Below are positions 25,620 through 34,108 of a DNA stretch of 64,000 nt, in pieces. The stretch comes from Leptospiraceae bacterium. GTDB lineage: Bacteria > Spirochaetota > Leptospiria > Leptospirales > Leptospiraceae. The notes under the pieces were generated by a model. That model did not search any database. It saw only the letters and a program-made list of their open reading frames with translations, and was not told where the DNA came from. The translations under genes were made by a program, and so were the position numbers. Each line of letters starts with the position of its first letter. Within the stretch, counting starts at the first letter, position 1. The DNA is taken from contig JACKPB010000013.1 of the NCBI GenBank assembly GCA_024233875.1, forward strand, positions 1 through 64,000. The letters are read 5' to 3'.

Positions 25620-27253
25620 TTTAGTACCCGTAAAAAATCATTGAAGGTGACAAACAAACCCAGAGAGAGAAGGAAAATCAATCCGAACTTAAAGATAACA
25701 TCGATCACACCGGGAGGAACCGGTCTCCCTGAAACTGCCTCATAGAGATAAAGAACCAGATGACCGCCATCTGCTACCGGAATCGGTAGGAGGTTCATGA
25801 TCATCAATGCAATGGAAATCCTACCGGCAAAATCCAGGTAAGTGAAGAGACCGTATTCGAGAGTGAGACCTGCAAGCTGAACAATTCCTATCGGTCCGGA
25901 CAAATTGTCTTTAGCGGATAAGATTCCTGTGAGAATCATGCTCAGACCTTTCACAGATGAAGTCACATTGTCGGTAATCTTATCAATAGCCAGAGTAAAG
26001 GCGGAAGCGACGGTGACTTCTCCCGGATTCTTCTCAAAATCGATTTTCATACTGGGCCGAAACCCCAAAAGTCCGATGGGAATGATCTTGATGGTTGCTG
26101 AGTATTCCAGTTTTCCGAGTTGAAATTGAATTTCTGTGTCGCTTTTCAGAGTCTTTTTTAATTCACCAAAGCTGGCAAAGGTCTTTCCGTTGAACGAAAG
26201 ATTTTTAAGTTTTTTTTCCAGAGCCGGATCGTAACTACTCAAATTGAATGTTGGAATCTTAAAATAGGGTTCGTTCACATCCATCATATCTGAAAATTCT
26301 AATTGATAGGCTCCCAGAACCGGAACCCGTACACTGACCTCTTCCCTTGCCCATGGAGTTAGCAAAGGATAGGACTTTCTTAGGATTTTGATTTCTACTT
26401 CTTTGTTTTGGAATTTTCCGAGAACCTGTTGGAGTTCTTTCACTGTAGAGATGGGAATGTTCTCTACACTTAAAATTTCGTCACCATCTTTCAAAAAGGC
26501 AATCGCACGGGTGGGACTGAAGGAGGTCTCCCCCGAACCGGATACTTTTTCCTGAGCCTCCGGCAGAGTCTCCTTTACCCATTGGCGGAATTGCTCGCCT
26601 GTTGTGAAAGTAGCGACCACACTCCTCTTTCCGTAGGGTTCAATTCCTATTGTAGGTCTACCACCTCCCGAAAAGATATCGGGAGCGATTCGAATCTGTT
26701 TTTTCTCTCCCTCTCTTTCGTATTCCAGATCGATTGGGTCCCCACCGGAAAGGCTGATTGTGTTGAAAATATCTTCAAAATAAGGAGTGGGTTTTCCATT
26801 GATCGAGACAATGGTATCACCGGTTCTGAGTCCCGATCGATAGGCGGGCATAAAATCATTGTAAGGGTCGATGAAAATTTTATTGCTATAGGGTACATCT
26901 CCCATGAGAGCCAGCAAAAAGAAGAGAAAAAATCCTAAAAATAAATTGAATAAGGGGCCACCCAGAACCGGAATCATACGTTTGAGCGGGGGTGTGGATA
27001 AGAGCTCTCCTTTTTTACCGGTCAACCTCTTTCCATACTGATCCCCTTTGAACATCACATAACCGCCGATAGGGAAACCGGTGATCTGGTAGGTGGTGTT
27101 GCCTATTCTTTTTTTCCAGATTCCTTTTCCATATCCTATGGAAAAGATTCTTGCATCTACTCCTACTAACTTGCCGCAGAGAAGATGGCCGAGCTCATGA
27201 ATAAAAATCGAAACTCCCAGCATGAGAACTGCGCCGATAATGATTAGTAACAT
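25616..27253 (-). CDS. rseP: site-2 intramembrane zinc protease RseP
   Basis: A 545-aa membrane metalloprotease, about 95 residues longer than E. coli RseP. The zinc motif HELGH is at residues 19-23 in the first membrane helix. The second metal motif is in LLPIPVADGGHL near residue 490. Two PDZ-like regions lie between (about 125-200 and 240-320), and the region around 330-410 looks like an extra insert. The family cuts transmembrane anti-sigma factors and leftover signal peptides. No anti-sigma partner is in the window. It sits between dxr (2-bp gap) and proS (4-bp overlap), the common dxr-rseP linkage. Confidence 0.94.
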   Translation of the reverse strand: MLLIIIGAVLMLGVSIFIHELGHLLCGKLVGVDARIFSIGYGKGIWKKRIGNTTYQITGFPIGGYVMFKGDQYGKRLTGKKGELLSTPPLKRMIPVLGGPLFNLFLGFFLFFLLALMGDVPYSNKIFIDPYNDFMPAYRSGLRTGDTIVSINGKPTPYFEDIFNTISLSGGDPIDLEYEREGEKKQIRIAPDIFSGGGRPTIGIEPYGKRSVVATFTTGEQFRQWVKETLPEAQEKVSGSGETSFSPTRAIAFLKDGDEILSVENIPISTVKELQQVLGKFQNKEVEIKILRKSYPLLTPWAREEVSVRVPVLGAYQLEFSDMMDVNEPYFKIPTFNLSSYDPALEKKLKNLSFNGKTFASFGELKKTLKSDTEIQFQLGKLEYSATIKIIPIGLLGFRPSMKIDFEKNPGEVTVASAFTLAIDKITDNVTSSVKGLSMILTGILSAKDNLSGPIGIVQLAGLTLEYGLFTYLDFAGRISIALMIMNLLPIPVADGGHLVLYLYEAVSGRPVPPGVIDVIFKFGLIFLLSLGLFVTFNDFLRVLK

Positions 27254-27255
27254 AA

Positions 27256-28401
27256 CTATTCCTTTGTTTCGGAAGCCGTTTTTCTTGCAAGTGAATCTGC
27301 ATGAAGGTACCCATCCAGATTTTCCGGGAGAATGATGGGTATCTTTTGAATGACTTTATCTATAATTTTTGGGATATCAATAAAACGAATTTCTCCTTTT
27401 AAAAATCTCTCTACTGCCACCTCATTTGCGGCATTGAAGAGTGCGGGACCCGTTCCACCTTTCTTTCCCACTTCATAAGCCAATCGAAGAGCGGGATACT
27501 TTTGATGATCGACTTCTCTAAAACTAAGGTTTTGAACCTCAGGGAGTTTTCTGGATATGAGTGTCGAGGGTGTGGGTTTTGGATAGAAAAGAGAATGGGC
27601 TATCGGATAGATCATATCCGGATGCGATGCGTAGAGAATAGAAGATCCATCTAAGAGTTCGATGTACCCGTGAACAATGCTTTCCGGATGAATCACAACA
27701 TCAATATTCTCATATGGAATGTCAAAGAGAAAGTGTGCTTCAATCACCTCCAAACTTTTATTGATGAGTCCGGCTGAATCGACGGTGATTTTCGGGCCCA
27801 TCTTCCAGGTCGGATGATTCAGGGTATCTTTTATGGAGACATTTGCAAGCTGATCGTTGGAGAGGTCACGAAAGCTACCACCGGAGGCTGTCAGTGTGAT
27901 GGATTGAATCTCGGATCGTTCCCATTTCTCCAGAAGCTGAAAGAGAGCATTGTGTTCCGAGTCGACAGGAACCAAAAGAGATTCTGACTTCCTAAGGAGA
28001 TTTTTGATATAGGGACCTAAGGTGACCAGGGTCTCTTTGTTTGCGATGGCTATTTTCTTGTCGCAGGCTATGGCTTTGAGAGTGGGATAAATACCCCTTG
28101 AACCTACAATCGCTGTGACAACAATATCCACCCGGGGTTCGGAAACGATTTCATCAAGAGCTGAGAACCCATAAAGAATTTTGGCGGATCCATACTTCTC
28201 ACCCAGAATAGAAGGATCTACATCCGGATCGGTGACGACCAGAGTTGTAGGAGAGTACTCGTCTATTATGGATTTGGCTCTCTCCAGACTCTTGTGAACA
28301 CTGAAAGATCTGAGGTGAAATACCTCAGGAAAACGTTTGATAACCTTGAGTGTGGATTCACCAACCGAACCCGATGCACCGAGGAGTGAGATCTCTTTCA
28401 T
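27256..28401 (-). CDS. dxr: 1-deoxy-D-xylulose-5-phosphate reductoisomerase
   Basis: A 381-aa NADPH-dependent enzyme making 2-C-methyl-D-erythritol-4-phosphate, the fosmidomycin target. The N-terminal dinucleotide fold is LLGASGSVGESTLKV. The active-site signatures VPVDSEHNALFQLL (metal ligands), ASGGSFRD, NHPTWKMG and FNAANEVAVERFL are all present. ATG follows the cdsA stop with no spacing (TAGATG), so translation is coupled. dxs lies about 8 kb downstream in the same orientation. Confidence 0.97.
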   Translation of the reverse strand: MKEISLLGASGSVGESTLKVIKRFPEVFHLRSFSVHKSLERAKSIIDEYSPTTLVVTDPDVDPSILGEKYGSAKILYGFSALDEIVSEPRVDIVVTAIVGSRGIYPTLKAIACDKKIAIANKETLVTLGPYIKNLLRKSESLLVPVDSEHNALFQLLEKWERSEIQSITLTASGGSFRDLSNDQLANVSIKDTLNHPTWKMGPKITVDSAGLINKSLEVIEAHFLFDIPYENIDVVIHPESIVHGYIELLDGSSILYASHPDMIYPIAHSLFYPKPTPSTLISRKLPEVQNLSFREVDHQKYPALRLAYEVGKKGGTGPALFNAANEVAVERFLKGEIRFIDIPKIIDKVIQKIPIILPENLDGYLHADSLARKTASETKE

Positions 28402-29316
28402 CTAGACAACAAACCCCAGGGAAGCCTTGGCACTCAGATAAAAGTAGCTACAGGGAAGAGTTATGATCACTGCATCGACCAAATCCAAAACTCCTCCATG
28501 ACCCGGAATGACAGAGGAAGAATCTTTGATTTTCGCATCTCTTTTCATAGCGGACTCAGCGAGGTCACCCACTACCGATATCAGTGAAAAAACTGGAGTA
28601 AAAATCAGGAGTTCTGCGATTGAAAAAGGCAATTCGGTTTGAGAAAAGTGTTCCCAGGTGAGTTTCAGTCCTATGGTGTAGATGGTGGCTGTTATGATTC
28701 CTGTGATGTATCCTTCCCAGGTTTTCTTGGGAGAAATCTTCAACCCGGCAGGATGACGTCCGAACCATCTTCCTCCGAAATAAGCCCCACCATCCGTAAT
28801 GAAAGTGAGTCCGGCCACAAGCCAGATGTAGAAGATACCATAGTCATAGGCCATGATCACGAGAAAATGCCCCATGGTTACAGACAGATACACTACTCCC
28901 ACAATGGTAGTGGAAACAGAATGAATGGCACCTTCCAGAGGTCTGGTCAGAATTTGGAGAATGAAGCTCCAAATGAACAAAATGAGAAACATGGGGATGA
29001 CATAGGCATTGGGATTTTGAAAGTATTTGATAGCAGATAGGATTTCGGGAGGAACGGGAAGTTGTTTTTGGGCACCCAGAAGCTGGAAATAGTAAACTGT
29101 AAATATGAAGATACCAAAGACCATACCCGATTTTACAAAAGGCTTTCCATCGTCACCCTTGTCTGCAAATCGGTAGAATTCAGTGAGACCCAAAATCACA
29201 AGAACCACACCGAGAGCATAGAGTTGAAGATAGTACCAGCCTGCATAGTGAATACAGAATACCAGCAATGGAACCAGAATCGCTGATGAAATTACCCTCT
29301 TTGTTGTTTCGCCCAT
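28402..29316 (-). CDS. cdsA: phosphatidate cytidylyltransferase CdsA
   Basis: A 304-aa polytopic inner-membrane enzyme that forms CDP-diacylglycerol for phospholipid synthesis. Around eight hydrophobic helices are visible. The family signature is in the C-terminal half: DGGAYFGGRWFGRHPAG, then ISPKKTWEGYITG, and SVVGDLAESAMKRDAKIKDSS through IPGHGGVLDLVDA. The start abuts the uppS stop (TAAATG) and the stop abuts dxr, the usual uppS-cdsA-dxr order. Confidence 0.96.
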   Translation of the reverse strand: MGETTKRVISSAILVPLLVFCIHYAGWYYLQLYALGVVLVILGLTEFYRFADKGDDGKPFVKSGMVFGIFIFTVYYFQLLGAQKQLPVPPEILSAIKYFQNPNAYVIPMFLILFIWSFILQILTRPLEGAIHSVSTTIVGVVYLSVTMGHFLVIMAYDYGIFYIWLVAGLTFITDGGAYFGGRWFGRHPAGLKISPKKTWEGYITGIITATIYTIGLKLTWEHFSQTELPFSIAELLIFTPVFSLISVVGDLAESAMKRDAKIKDSSSVIPGHGGVLDLVDAVIITLPCSYFYLSAKASLGFVV

Positions 29317-30024
29317 TTACAATCCTCCAAATTTTCGAATTCTCTTCTCATACCACTCCAGGGCTTGAATCAACTCTGATCGATTGAAATCAGGCCAGAG
29401 TGTCTCCGTAAAGTACAGTTCCGCATAGGCTATCTGCCAGAGTAGAAAATTAGAGACTCTCTGTTCTCCTGCAGTTCGGATGAGAAGATCTACCGGAGGC
29501 AAAGGATAGGTATATAAATTTTCTTCAAATTCTTTTTGAGATAGTTTTTTACCCGGGGACTGTTTTTCTTCAATTCTTTTTTCTATCACCCGGTCAAAGG
29601 CGTTCAGGATTTCTTCCTGTCCCCCGTAATTCAAACAGAAATTCAAATTCAGGCGGGTATTGTTTTCAGTCAGGCGCACAGCCTTGTCAATTTGTGATGT
29701 ACTCTTTCCGGGAATTTTGCTTTTCGATCCGGAATGAAGGATTCGAATCCCCCGGGAATGAATAGTAGAAAGTTTTTTGTCTATAAAATCATCCAAAAGG
29801 GAAAATATGGCCTGAATTTCTTTGAGAGGACGTTTCCAGTTCTCTGTGGAAAAAGCATAGAGCGAAACATTTTTCAGACCAATTTCCAGAGCCGAGTCCA
29901 TCAACTGATCGATTGTTTCCGAACCGGCTTCATGTCCTTCGGATCGGGACTTACCTTTTGAGGTAGCCCATCTACCATTTCCATCCATAATGATGGCGAG
30001 ATGGTTGGGAAGATTGGAAAACAT
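29317..30024 (-). CDS. uppS: undecaprenyl diphosphate synthase
   Basis: A 235-aa cis-prenyltransferase that extends farnesyl diphosphate with isopentenyl units to the C55 carrier lipid. The active-site Asp is in LAIIMDGNGRWA (about residue 13). AFSTENWKRP, LNFCLNYGGQEEI and DLLIRTAGEQRVSNFLLWQ complete the family pattern. The last differs slightly from the usual TSGEQRLSNF. Its start overlaps the frr stop by one base (TAATG). Its product feeds the phosphatase UppP encoded elsewhere in the window. Confidence 0.97.
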   Translation of the reverse strand: MFSNLPNHLAIIMDGNGRWATSKGKSRSEGHEAGSETIDQLMDSALEIGLKNVSLYAFSTENWKRPLKEIQAIFSLLDDFIDKKLSTIHSRGIRILHSGSKSKIPGKSTSQIDKAVRLTENNTRLNLNFCLNYGGQEEILNAFDRVIEKRIEEKQSPGKKLSQKEFEENLYTYPLPPVDLLIRTAGEQRVSNFLLWQIAYAELYFTETLWPDFNRSELIQALEWYEKRIRKFGGL

Positions 30025-30572
30025 TAGATTGTATTGATATCTTTTTCTTTACTTTCTGTAATTTCTGTAATCTTCGCGATATAGGAATCGGTGACTTTCT
30101 GAATCTGCTCGGTTAGGTTTTTTACCTCATCCTGAGACGCTTCAGCCATCTCTTTTTTCAAATCGTCAATCATGTCGCGTCTGATATTTCGAATCGCAAC
30201 TTTTTTTTCTTCCGATTTTTGTCTGACCAGTTTGGACAATTCCTTACGTCTTTCCCCTGTTAGCTCGGGTAAGGGAATCCGGATCACCACACCATCATTA
30301 TTGGGAGAAAGACCCATTCCCGAACTCTGAATCGCTTTCTCTATCGCTTTGATTGAAGAGTTGTCGTAGGGTTTGATTACAATCAGTCTGGGTTCGGGAG
30401 TAGAAATAGTACCCAATTGGTTCAGAGGAGTCATGGCACCGTAGTACTCTACCTTCAAGTCTTCTACCATTCCGGCATTGGCACGGCCTGTTCTGATCTG
30501 AACTAAATCTTTTTTGTAGACCTCTATGGTCTTATCCATTTTTGTTTTTGTAGCTGCAATAAAATCACTCAT
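30024..30572 (-). CDS. frr: ribosome recycling factor
   Basis: A 182-aa factor that, with EF-G, splits post-termination ribosomes. The N-terminal helix MDKTIEVYKKDLVQIRTGRAN and the domain II segment YYGAMTPLNQLGTI are diagnostic. IRIPLPELTGERRKELSKLV is the usual C-terminal helix region. It overlaps pyrH by 8 bp and uppS by 1 bp. Confidence 0.97.
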   Translation of the reverse strand: MSDFIAATKTKMDKTIEVYKKDLVQIRTGRANAGMVEDLKVEYYGAMTPLNQLGTISTPEPRLIVIKPYDNSSIKAIEKAIQSSGMGLSPNNDGVVIRIPLPELTGERRKELSKLVRQKSEEKKVAIRNIRRDMIDDLKKEMAEASQDEVKNLTEQIQKVTDSYIAKITEITESKEKDINTI

Positions 30573-31323
30573 CTAAAAGTACCTCATCAGAATTGGAAAT
30601 AAGAGTTCCGATTTGCTTGCCTTCGATCAAATTCTTGAGATTTCCTTTTTTGAAAATATCAAAAACTACGATTGGCATATTGTTTTCCATACACAGACTG
30701 AGAGCAGTCTGATCCATTACTTTCAGGTTTTTTTGGATGGACTCCGAGAAAGAAATCTTTTGGTATCTTTGTGCACCTGGATCTTTTTTGGGATCGGCTG
30801 TGTAGACGCCATCGACCTTAGTCGCTTTCAGAATCACATCGCAACCAACTTCTACAGCCCTCAGGCTGGCAGCTGTATCAGTGGTGAAATAGGGGTTGCC
30901 GGTTCCGCCGGCGAAAATTACAATTCGTTTTTTTTCTAAATGTCTGACAGCTCTGCGTCGGATGTAAGGCTCTGCTATGGAGTTGATTTCAATTGCAGAT
31001 TGAACTCTGGTGAAGAGTCCGGCTTTTTCACAGGCAGCCTGAAGTGCGAGACCGTTCATAATTGTAGCCATCATGCCCATGTAGTCAGCTGTGGCTCTAT
31101 CTATTCCTGTTTGAACACCTTTGACACCGCGGAAGATATTTCCTCCACCTACGACGATAGCTACTTCTATATTTTGTTTGTGAATTTCTAAAATTTCTTT
31201 TCCGAGAGAGGAGATTCTCTCTCCATCAATTCCGTACTCGCCCTCTCCGGCCAATGCTTCACCGGAGAGTTTGATTAAGATTCTTTTGTAAGGTTTAGAA
31301 AACCTGGAAGGTCTATCAACCAA
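30565..31323 (-). CDS. pyrH: UMP kinase
   Basis: A 252-aa bacterial UMP kinase of the amino-acid-kinase fold. Motifs are RILIKLSGEALAGEGEYGID, VVGGGNIFRG, MNGLALQAACEKAGL and DVILKATKVDGVYTADP. I place the start at TTG 31323, which has AAGG 9 nt upstream inside the end of tsf and gives an 8-bp overlap. A GTG at 31362 is in frame and would add 13 residues, but has no ribosome site and a 47-bp overlap. This start remains uncertain. Order rpsB-tsf-pyrH-frr is standard in bacteria. Confidence 0.95.
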   Translation of the reverse strand: MVDRPSRFSKPYKRILIKLSGEALAGEGEYGIDGERISSLGKEILEIHKQNIEVAIVVGGGNIFRGVKGVQTGIDRATADYMGMMATIMNGLALQAACEKAGLFTRVQSAIEINSIAEPYIRRRAVRHLEKKRIVIFAGGTGNPYFTTDTAASLRAVEVGCDVILKATKVDGVYTADPKKDPGAQRYQKISFSESIQKNLKVMDQTALSLCMENNMPIVVFDIFKKGNLKNLIEGKQIGTLISNSDEVLLDE

Positions 31324-31906
31324 TTTGGTACCTTGTAAATCTACCAATAGTGATGTTTTCACCGAATTTTGCGATGAATTCCTGAACCATTTCCCGAACT
31401 AATTTTTTGTTTTCTTTGATAAAAACCTGTTCGAGAAGGCAGACTTCCGAGTAGAAGCTTCCGAGTTTTCCCGGGATGATCTTTTCGATCTGTTCCGGTT
31501 TCTTCCCCTGTTCTTCAAGCTGAGCTTTGAGAATAGTGGATTCTTTTTCGATCACATCCTGTGGTACATCTTCTTTGCTGATGTACGAAGGATTGGATGC
31601 TGCGATTTGAAGACAGAGTTCTTTTCCGAGAACCTCAAAGTCGTCATTTTTTGCAACAAAATCAGTTTCGCAATTCAGCTCCAAAAGAACTCCGATTTTC
31701 CCATTGCCATGGATGTAAGAGATAACTTTTCCTTCTTTGGTTTCCTTATCTCCTCTTTTTGCAGCTTTTGCCAGGCCTTTCTCCCGCAAATAATCCATAG
31801 CTTTGTTTAGATCTCCACCATTTTCAATCAGAGCTTTTTTACAATCCAGCATTCCTGCCTGTGTTCTTTCTCTGAGTTCTTTGATCAGGTCTGTAGTGAT
31901 TTCCAA
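31316..31906 (-). CDS. tsf: elongation factor Ts (short form)
   Basis: A 196-aa nucleotide-exchange factor for EF-Tu. The UBA-like N-terminus LIKELRERTQAGMLDCKKAL and the core VLLELNCETDFVAKNDDF (with the TDFV motif) are clear. The protein is far shorter than the E. coli form (283 aa) because the second half of the dimerisation core and the coiled coil are largely missing. Short EF-Ts occurs in several phyla. Two bases separate it from rpsB. Confidence 0.96.
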   Translation of the reverse strand: MEITTDLIKELRERTQAGMLDCKKALIENGGDLNKAMDYLREKGLAKAAKRGDKETKEGKVISYIHGNGKIGVLLELNCETDFVAKNDDFEVLGKELCLQIAASNPSYISKEDVPQDVIEKESTILKAQLEEQGKKPEQIEKIIPGKLGSFYSEVCLLEQVFIKENKKLVREMVQEFIAKFGENITIGRFTRYQIG

Positions 31907-31908
31907 AA

Positions 31909-32829
31909 TTACTCTCCCTCTACTGCTTCTTTTTCTACTGTTTCTTCTTTTTTAACCTCAGCTTCCCCTTCTACGGGAGCTTCAGCCGGTTTTTCTACCT
32001 TTTCTGCATCCGGGTTTGTCTTGTCGTAAATGGTGTCATCATCTTCGATGAATCTACCGTCTTCGTCGTATTCACCTCTGTAGTTCATGCTCTTCAGAGC
32101 TTCTTCATCAAAGTCATCGCTGAATTTGGGTTGAACTACTTCCCCACCTGTTCCTTCTATAACTGCATTGGCCATAGTTTCCAAAAACAAAGTGATGGCA
32201 CGGATGGCATCATCGTTTCCGGGAATAGCATAGTCAATGAGTTCGGGATCACAGTTGGTATCTATGACTGCGAATACTTTCAAACCGAGTGATTTAGCTT
32301 CTTTAACTGCAATTTCTTCTTTTTTAGGATCGATCACAAAGAGGATATCAGGAATATTTCCCATATCTTTGATCCCACCTAGAGTCTTTCTGAGTTTTTC
32401 CAGCTCTCTCTGCAGACCCAGTTGTTCTTTTTTGGTTCTGGCTTCCTGTTCGAAAGTGTTGGTTTCGAGCATTTGTTCCAATCTCTTGAGTCGGGCAATG
32501 CTTTTCTTAACAGTGTTCCAGTTGGTGAGAAGACCACCCAACCATCGGTTGGAAACATAGTACATACCGCATCTCTTAGCTTCTCTTTCGATTGCTCCGC
32601 GGGCCTGTTTTTTGGTTCCAACAAAGAGAACTTTTTTGTGCTGGGAAGAGTATTTCTTCAATGCATCATAAGCTTCTTTGGCTTTTTGAACGGTTTTCTG
32701 AAGATCAATGATATGAATCCCATTTCTCGCCGTAAAGACGTAGGGAGACATTTTTGGATTCCATTTTCTTGTTTGGTGACCGAAGTGAACTCCTGCTTCG
32801 AGGAGGTTCTTCATGGAAATTACGGACAT
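31909..32829 (-). CDS. rpsB: 30S ribosomal protein S2 with acidic C-terminal extension
   Basis: A 306-aa S2 protein. The first ~230 residues are canonical (LEAGVHFGHQTRKWNPKM, VLFVGTKKQARGAIEREA, NRWLGGLLTNW, PDILFVIDPKKE, IPGNDDAIRAI). About 70 further residues are very acidic and Lys/Glu/Val repetitive (for example VEGEAEVKKEETVEKE). E. coli S2 is 241 aa, so this tail is extra. It may bind partners or be disordered. The gene is directly after the small membrane-protein gene (2-bp gap). Confidence 0.97.
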   Translation of the reverse strand: MSVISMKNLLEAGVHFGHQTRKWNPKMSPYVFTARNGIHIIDLQKTVQKAKEAYDALKKYSSQHKKVLFVGTKKQARGAIEREAKRCGMYYVSNRWLGGLLTNWNTVKKSIARLKRLEQMLETNTFEQEARTKKEQLGLQRELEKLRKTLGGIKDMGNIPDILFVIDPKKEEIAVKEAKSLGLKVFAVIDTNCDPELIDYAIPGNDDAIRAITLFLETMANAVIEGTGGEVVQPKFSDDFDEEALKSMNYRGEYDEDGRFIEDDDTIYDKTNPDAEKVEKPAEAPVEGEAEVKKEETVEKEAVEGE

Positions 32830-32831
32830 TT

Positions 32832-33059
32832 TTACCCCTTTTTTATCACGAGATAACCAGTAACTACAAGTCCCAAAAGACTTGCAGGGGTCAGTTGCAT
32901 CTCGATCTTAATTATGTAGAAATCTAATTTGAGTGATTCTGTTAGAAGGTCTTTGGAAAAAAAATGGATATGAAAAACAGTATCCAGAATCGAACCAGCG
33001 ACTGCACCTATAAACAATCCTACCAGAGAAGCAAGTAGAAGAAAGGATAAAGGTTTCAA
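32832..33059 (-). CDS. small two-helix membrane protein (DUF4321-like)
   Basis: A 75-aa protein with an N-terminal helix rich in Gly/Ala (LLLASLVGLFIGAVAGSIL), a short polar middle and a C-terminal helix (PASLLGLVVTGYLVIKKG). The layout resembles DUF4321, a family of small membrane proteins next to cell-envelope or translation genes, but this is a weak match made by eye. The start is TTG at 33059 with GAGAGG about 10 nt upstream. A sigma70-like promoter lies directly before it, so it heads the rpsB-tsf unit. Confidence 0.65.
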   Translation of the reverse strand: MKPLSFLLLASLVGLFIGAVAGSILDTVFHIHFFSKDLLTESLKLDFYIIKIEMQLTPASLLGLVVTGYLVIKKG

Positions 33060-33090
33060 ACTAAGAATCCCTCTCTAGATTCTCAGAAAC

Positions 33091-33119
33091 CATATATTTT
33101 TATGGATATGGAACGTCAA
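33091..33119 (-). promoter_or_regulatory. sigma70-like promoter before the small membrane protein and rpsB
   Basis: On the minus strand TTGACG (33114-33119) and TATATG (33091-33096) are separated by exactly 17 bp. Transcription would start near 33084. A short inverted repeat, AGAATC/GATTCT (33064-33069 and 33078-33083), falls in the leader. This would give ribosomal and downstream lipid genes a promoter independent of the dapA-side genes. Confidence 0.6.
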
Positions 33120-33129
33120 TTGGAAAATC

Positions 33130-33498
33130 TTAGCCTTTCTCCGATTGAACCATTTCACAATTTCCATCGAAGATCACCCCATCGGCAATCTGCAATTTGG
33201 CTGTTTTGATATTCCCATTGACTCTACCCGTTGAGAGCATTTCTAATCTTTCGGTAGCGTAGACATTTCCCGTCACGGTACCACCTACGATGACCGTATG
33301 TGCCTTGATATTGGCTTTCACTACCGCTCCCTCGCTAATCAGAAGAAATCCATCCGAAATGATTTCACCGATGAATTCACCGGAAATTTGCAGGGGCTTC
33401 TTGAAAGAAAGGGTTCCCTGAAGGGAAGTATCTTTGCCGAGAATGGTAGAAATCTTACCATGTTCGATAACGAGGAATTGATTCACTTTTTTACTCAT
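33130..33498 (-). CDS. bactofilin (polymer-forming cytoskeletal protein)
   Basis: A 122-aa protein. After an N-terminal tail, the core is a right-handed beta-helix typical of bactofilins: GTLSFKKPLQISGEFIGEI, then GFLLISEGAVVKANIKAHTV, IVGGTVTGNVYATERLEML and TGRVNGNIKTAKLQIADG. It should self-assemble into filaments and organise envelope growth; in Leptospira bactofilins are linked to helical shape. ATG at 33498 lies 2 bases after the stop of the upstream TPR gene. An upstream in-frame extension to 33534 overlaps that gene and is rejected. Confidence 0.9.
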   Translation of the reverse strand: MSKKVNQFLVIEHGKISTILGKDTSLQGTLSFKKPLQISGEFIGEIISDGFLLISEGAVVKANIKAHTVIVGGTVTGNVYATERLEMLSTGRVNGNIKTAKLQIADGVIFDGNCEMVQSEKG

Positions 33499-33500
33499 AA

Positions 33501-33722
33501 TTATTTCGTAGTCATAACGAATACACCATCCCAATCGGGAGGTGGAGGGTTATGGATATACTCCTTGCAACGTTGGATGTACATGAGGGATGGGCCATCA
33601 TCCGGGATGATTGCTATAGCTTTTTGAAATTCTTCAATCGCTTTTTCAAACTCTGCCTCTTTGTACAGACGAAGCGCGAGGTTGTAGTGTTTTAGCAATT
33701 CCTGCATCTCAGGTGTGATCAT
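33501..33722 (-). CDS. 73-aa TPR protein matching the tail of adenylate cyclases
   Basis: One TPR unit (LALRLYKEAEFEKAIEEFQKAI, about residues 15-37) is followed by IPDDGPSLMYIQRC, PPPPDWDGVF and VMTTK. As I recall, this P-x-DGPS...Y..RC...PP..DWDG...M..K pattern is the characteristic C-terminal tail of many bacterial CHASE2/class III cyclases. Here it is a separate small gene. It overlaps acpS by four bases and is followed by bactofilin, so it is a true gene and not a fragment. It may act as a docking module for a cyclase or for the bactofilin. Function is inference. Confidence 0.8.
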   Translation of the reverse strand: MITPEMQELLKHYNLALRLYKEAEFEKAIEEFQKAIAIIPDDGPSLMYIQRCKEYIHNPPPPDWDGVFVMTTK

Positions 33723-34105
33723 GATTCCTTTCCGTACAATAAAATGACAGCATTCGCATAGTTTTCAGTATGCGTAATCGAGACAGTGATCTCTTCAAAC
33801 CCCTGTTCCCTAAAATAAAAATCGGCTTTTCCGGTCAATTTGATATACTTCTTTCCGAAATGATTCCCGGTCAACTCGATTTCTCGGAAATCCAATGCCA
33901 CTCCATCCGGAAGATCTATCGCTTTGATAAAGGCTTCCTTACAACAGAATCTTGCTGCGAGATGAGGAATGGGATCTTTTTTTCCTAGACAATAGTCAAT
34001 CTCTATCTCTGTAAATACTTTTTCGAGAAATTTTTTCCCAAATTTCGTATACACCTCAGAAATTCGAGAATTTTCAATCAGATCATTTCCTACCCTAATC
34101 TTCAT
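33719..34105 (-). CDS. acpS: holo-[acyl-carrier-protein] synthase
   Basis: A 128-aa phosphopantetheinyl transferase that moves the pantetheine arm of CoA onto acyl carrier protein. VGNDLIENSRI at the N-terminus holds the metal Asp (family form GxDIVEIxRI) and LAARFCCKEAFIKAI holds the second acidic ligand. The C-terminal VSITHTENYANAVIL matches the family's SISHT..YA.A. It abuts the YbbR-domain gene (3-bp gap) and overlaps the TPR gene. Confidence 0.93.
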   Translation of the reverse strand: MKIRVGNDLIENSRISEVYTKFGKKFLEKVFTEIEIDYCLGKKDPIPHLAARFCCKEAFIKAIDLPDGVALDFREIELTGNHFGKKYIKLTGKADFYFREQGFEEITVSITHTENYANAVILLYGKES

Positions 34106-34108
34106 TTT

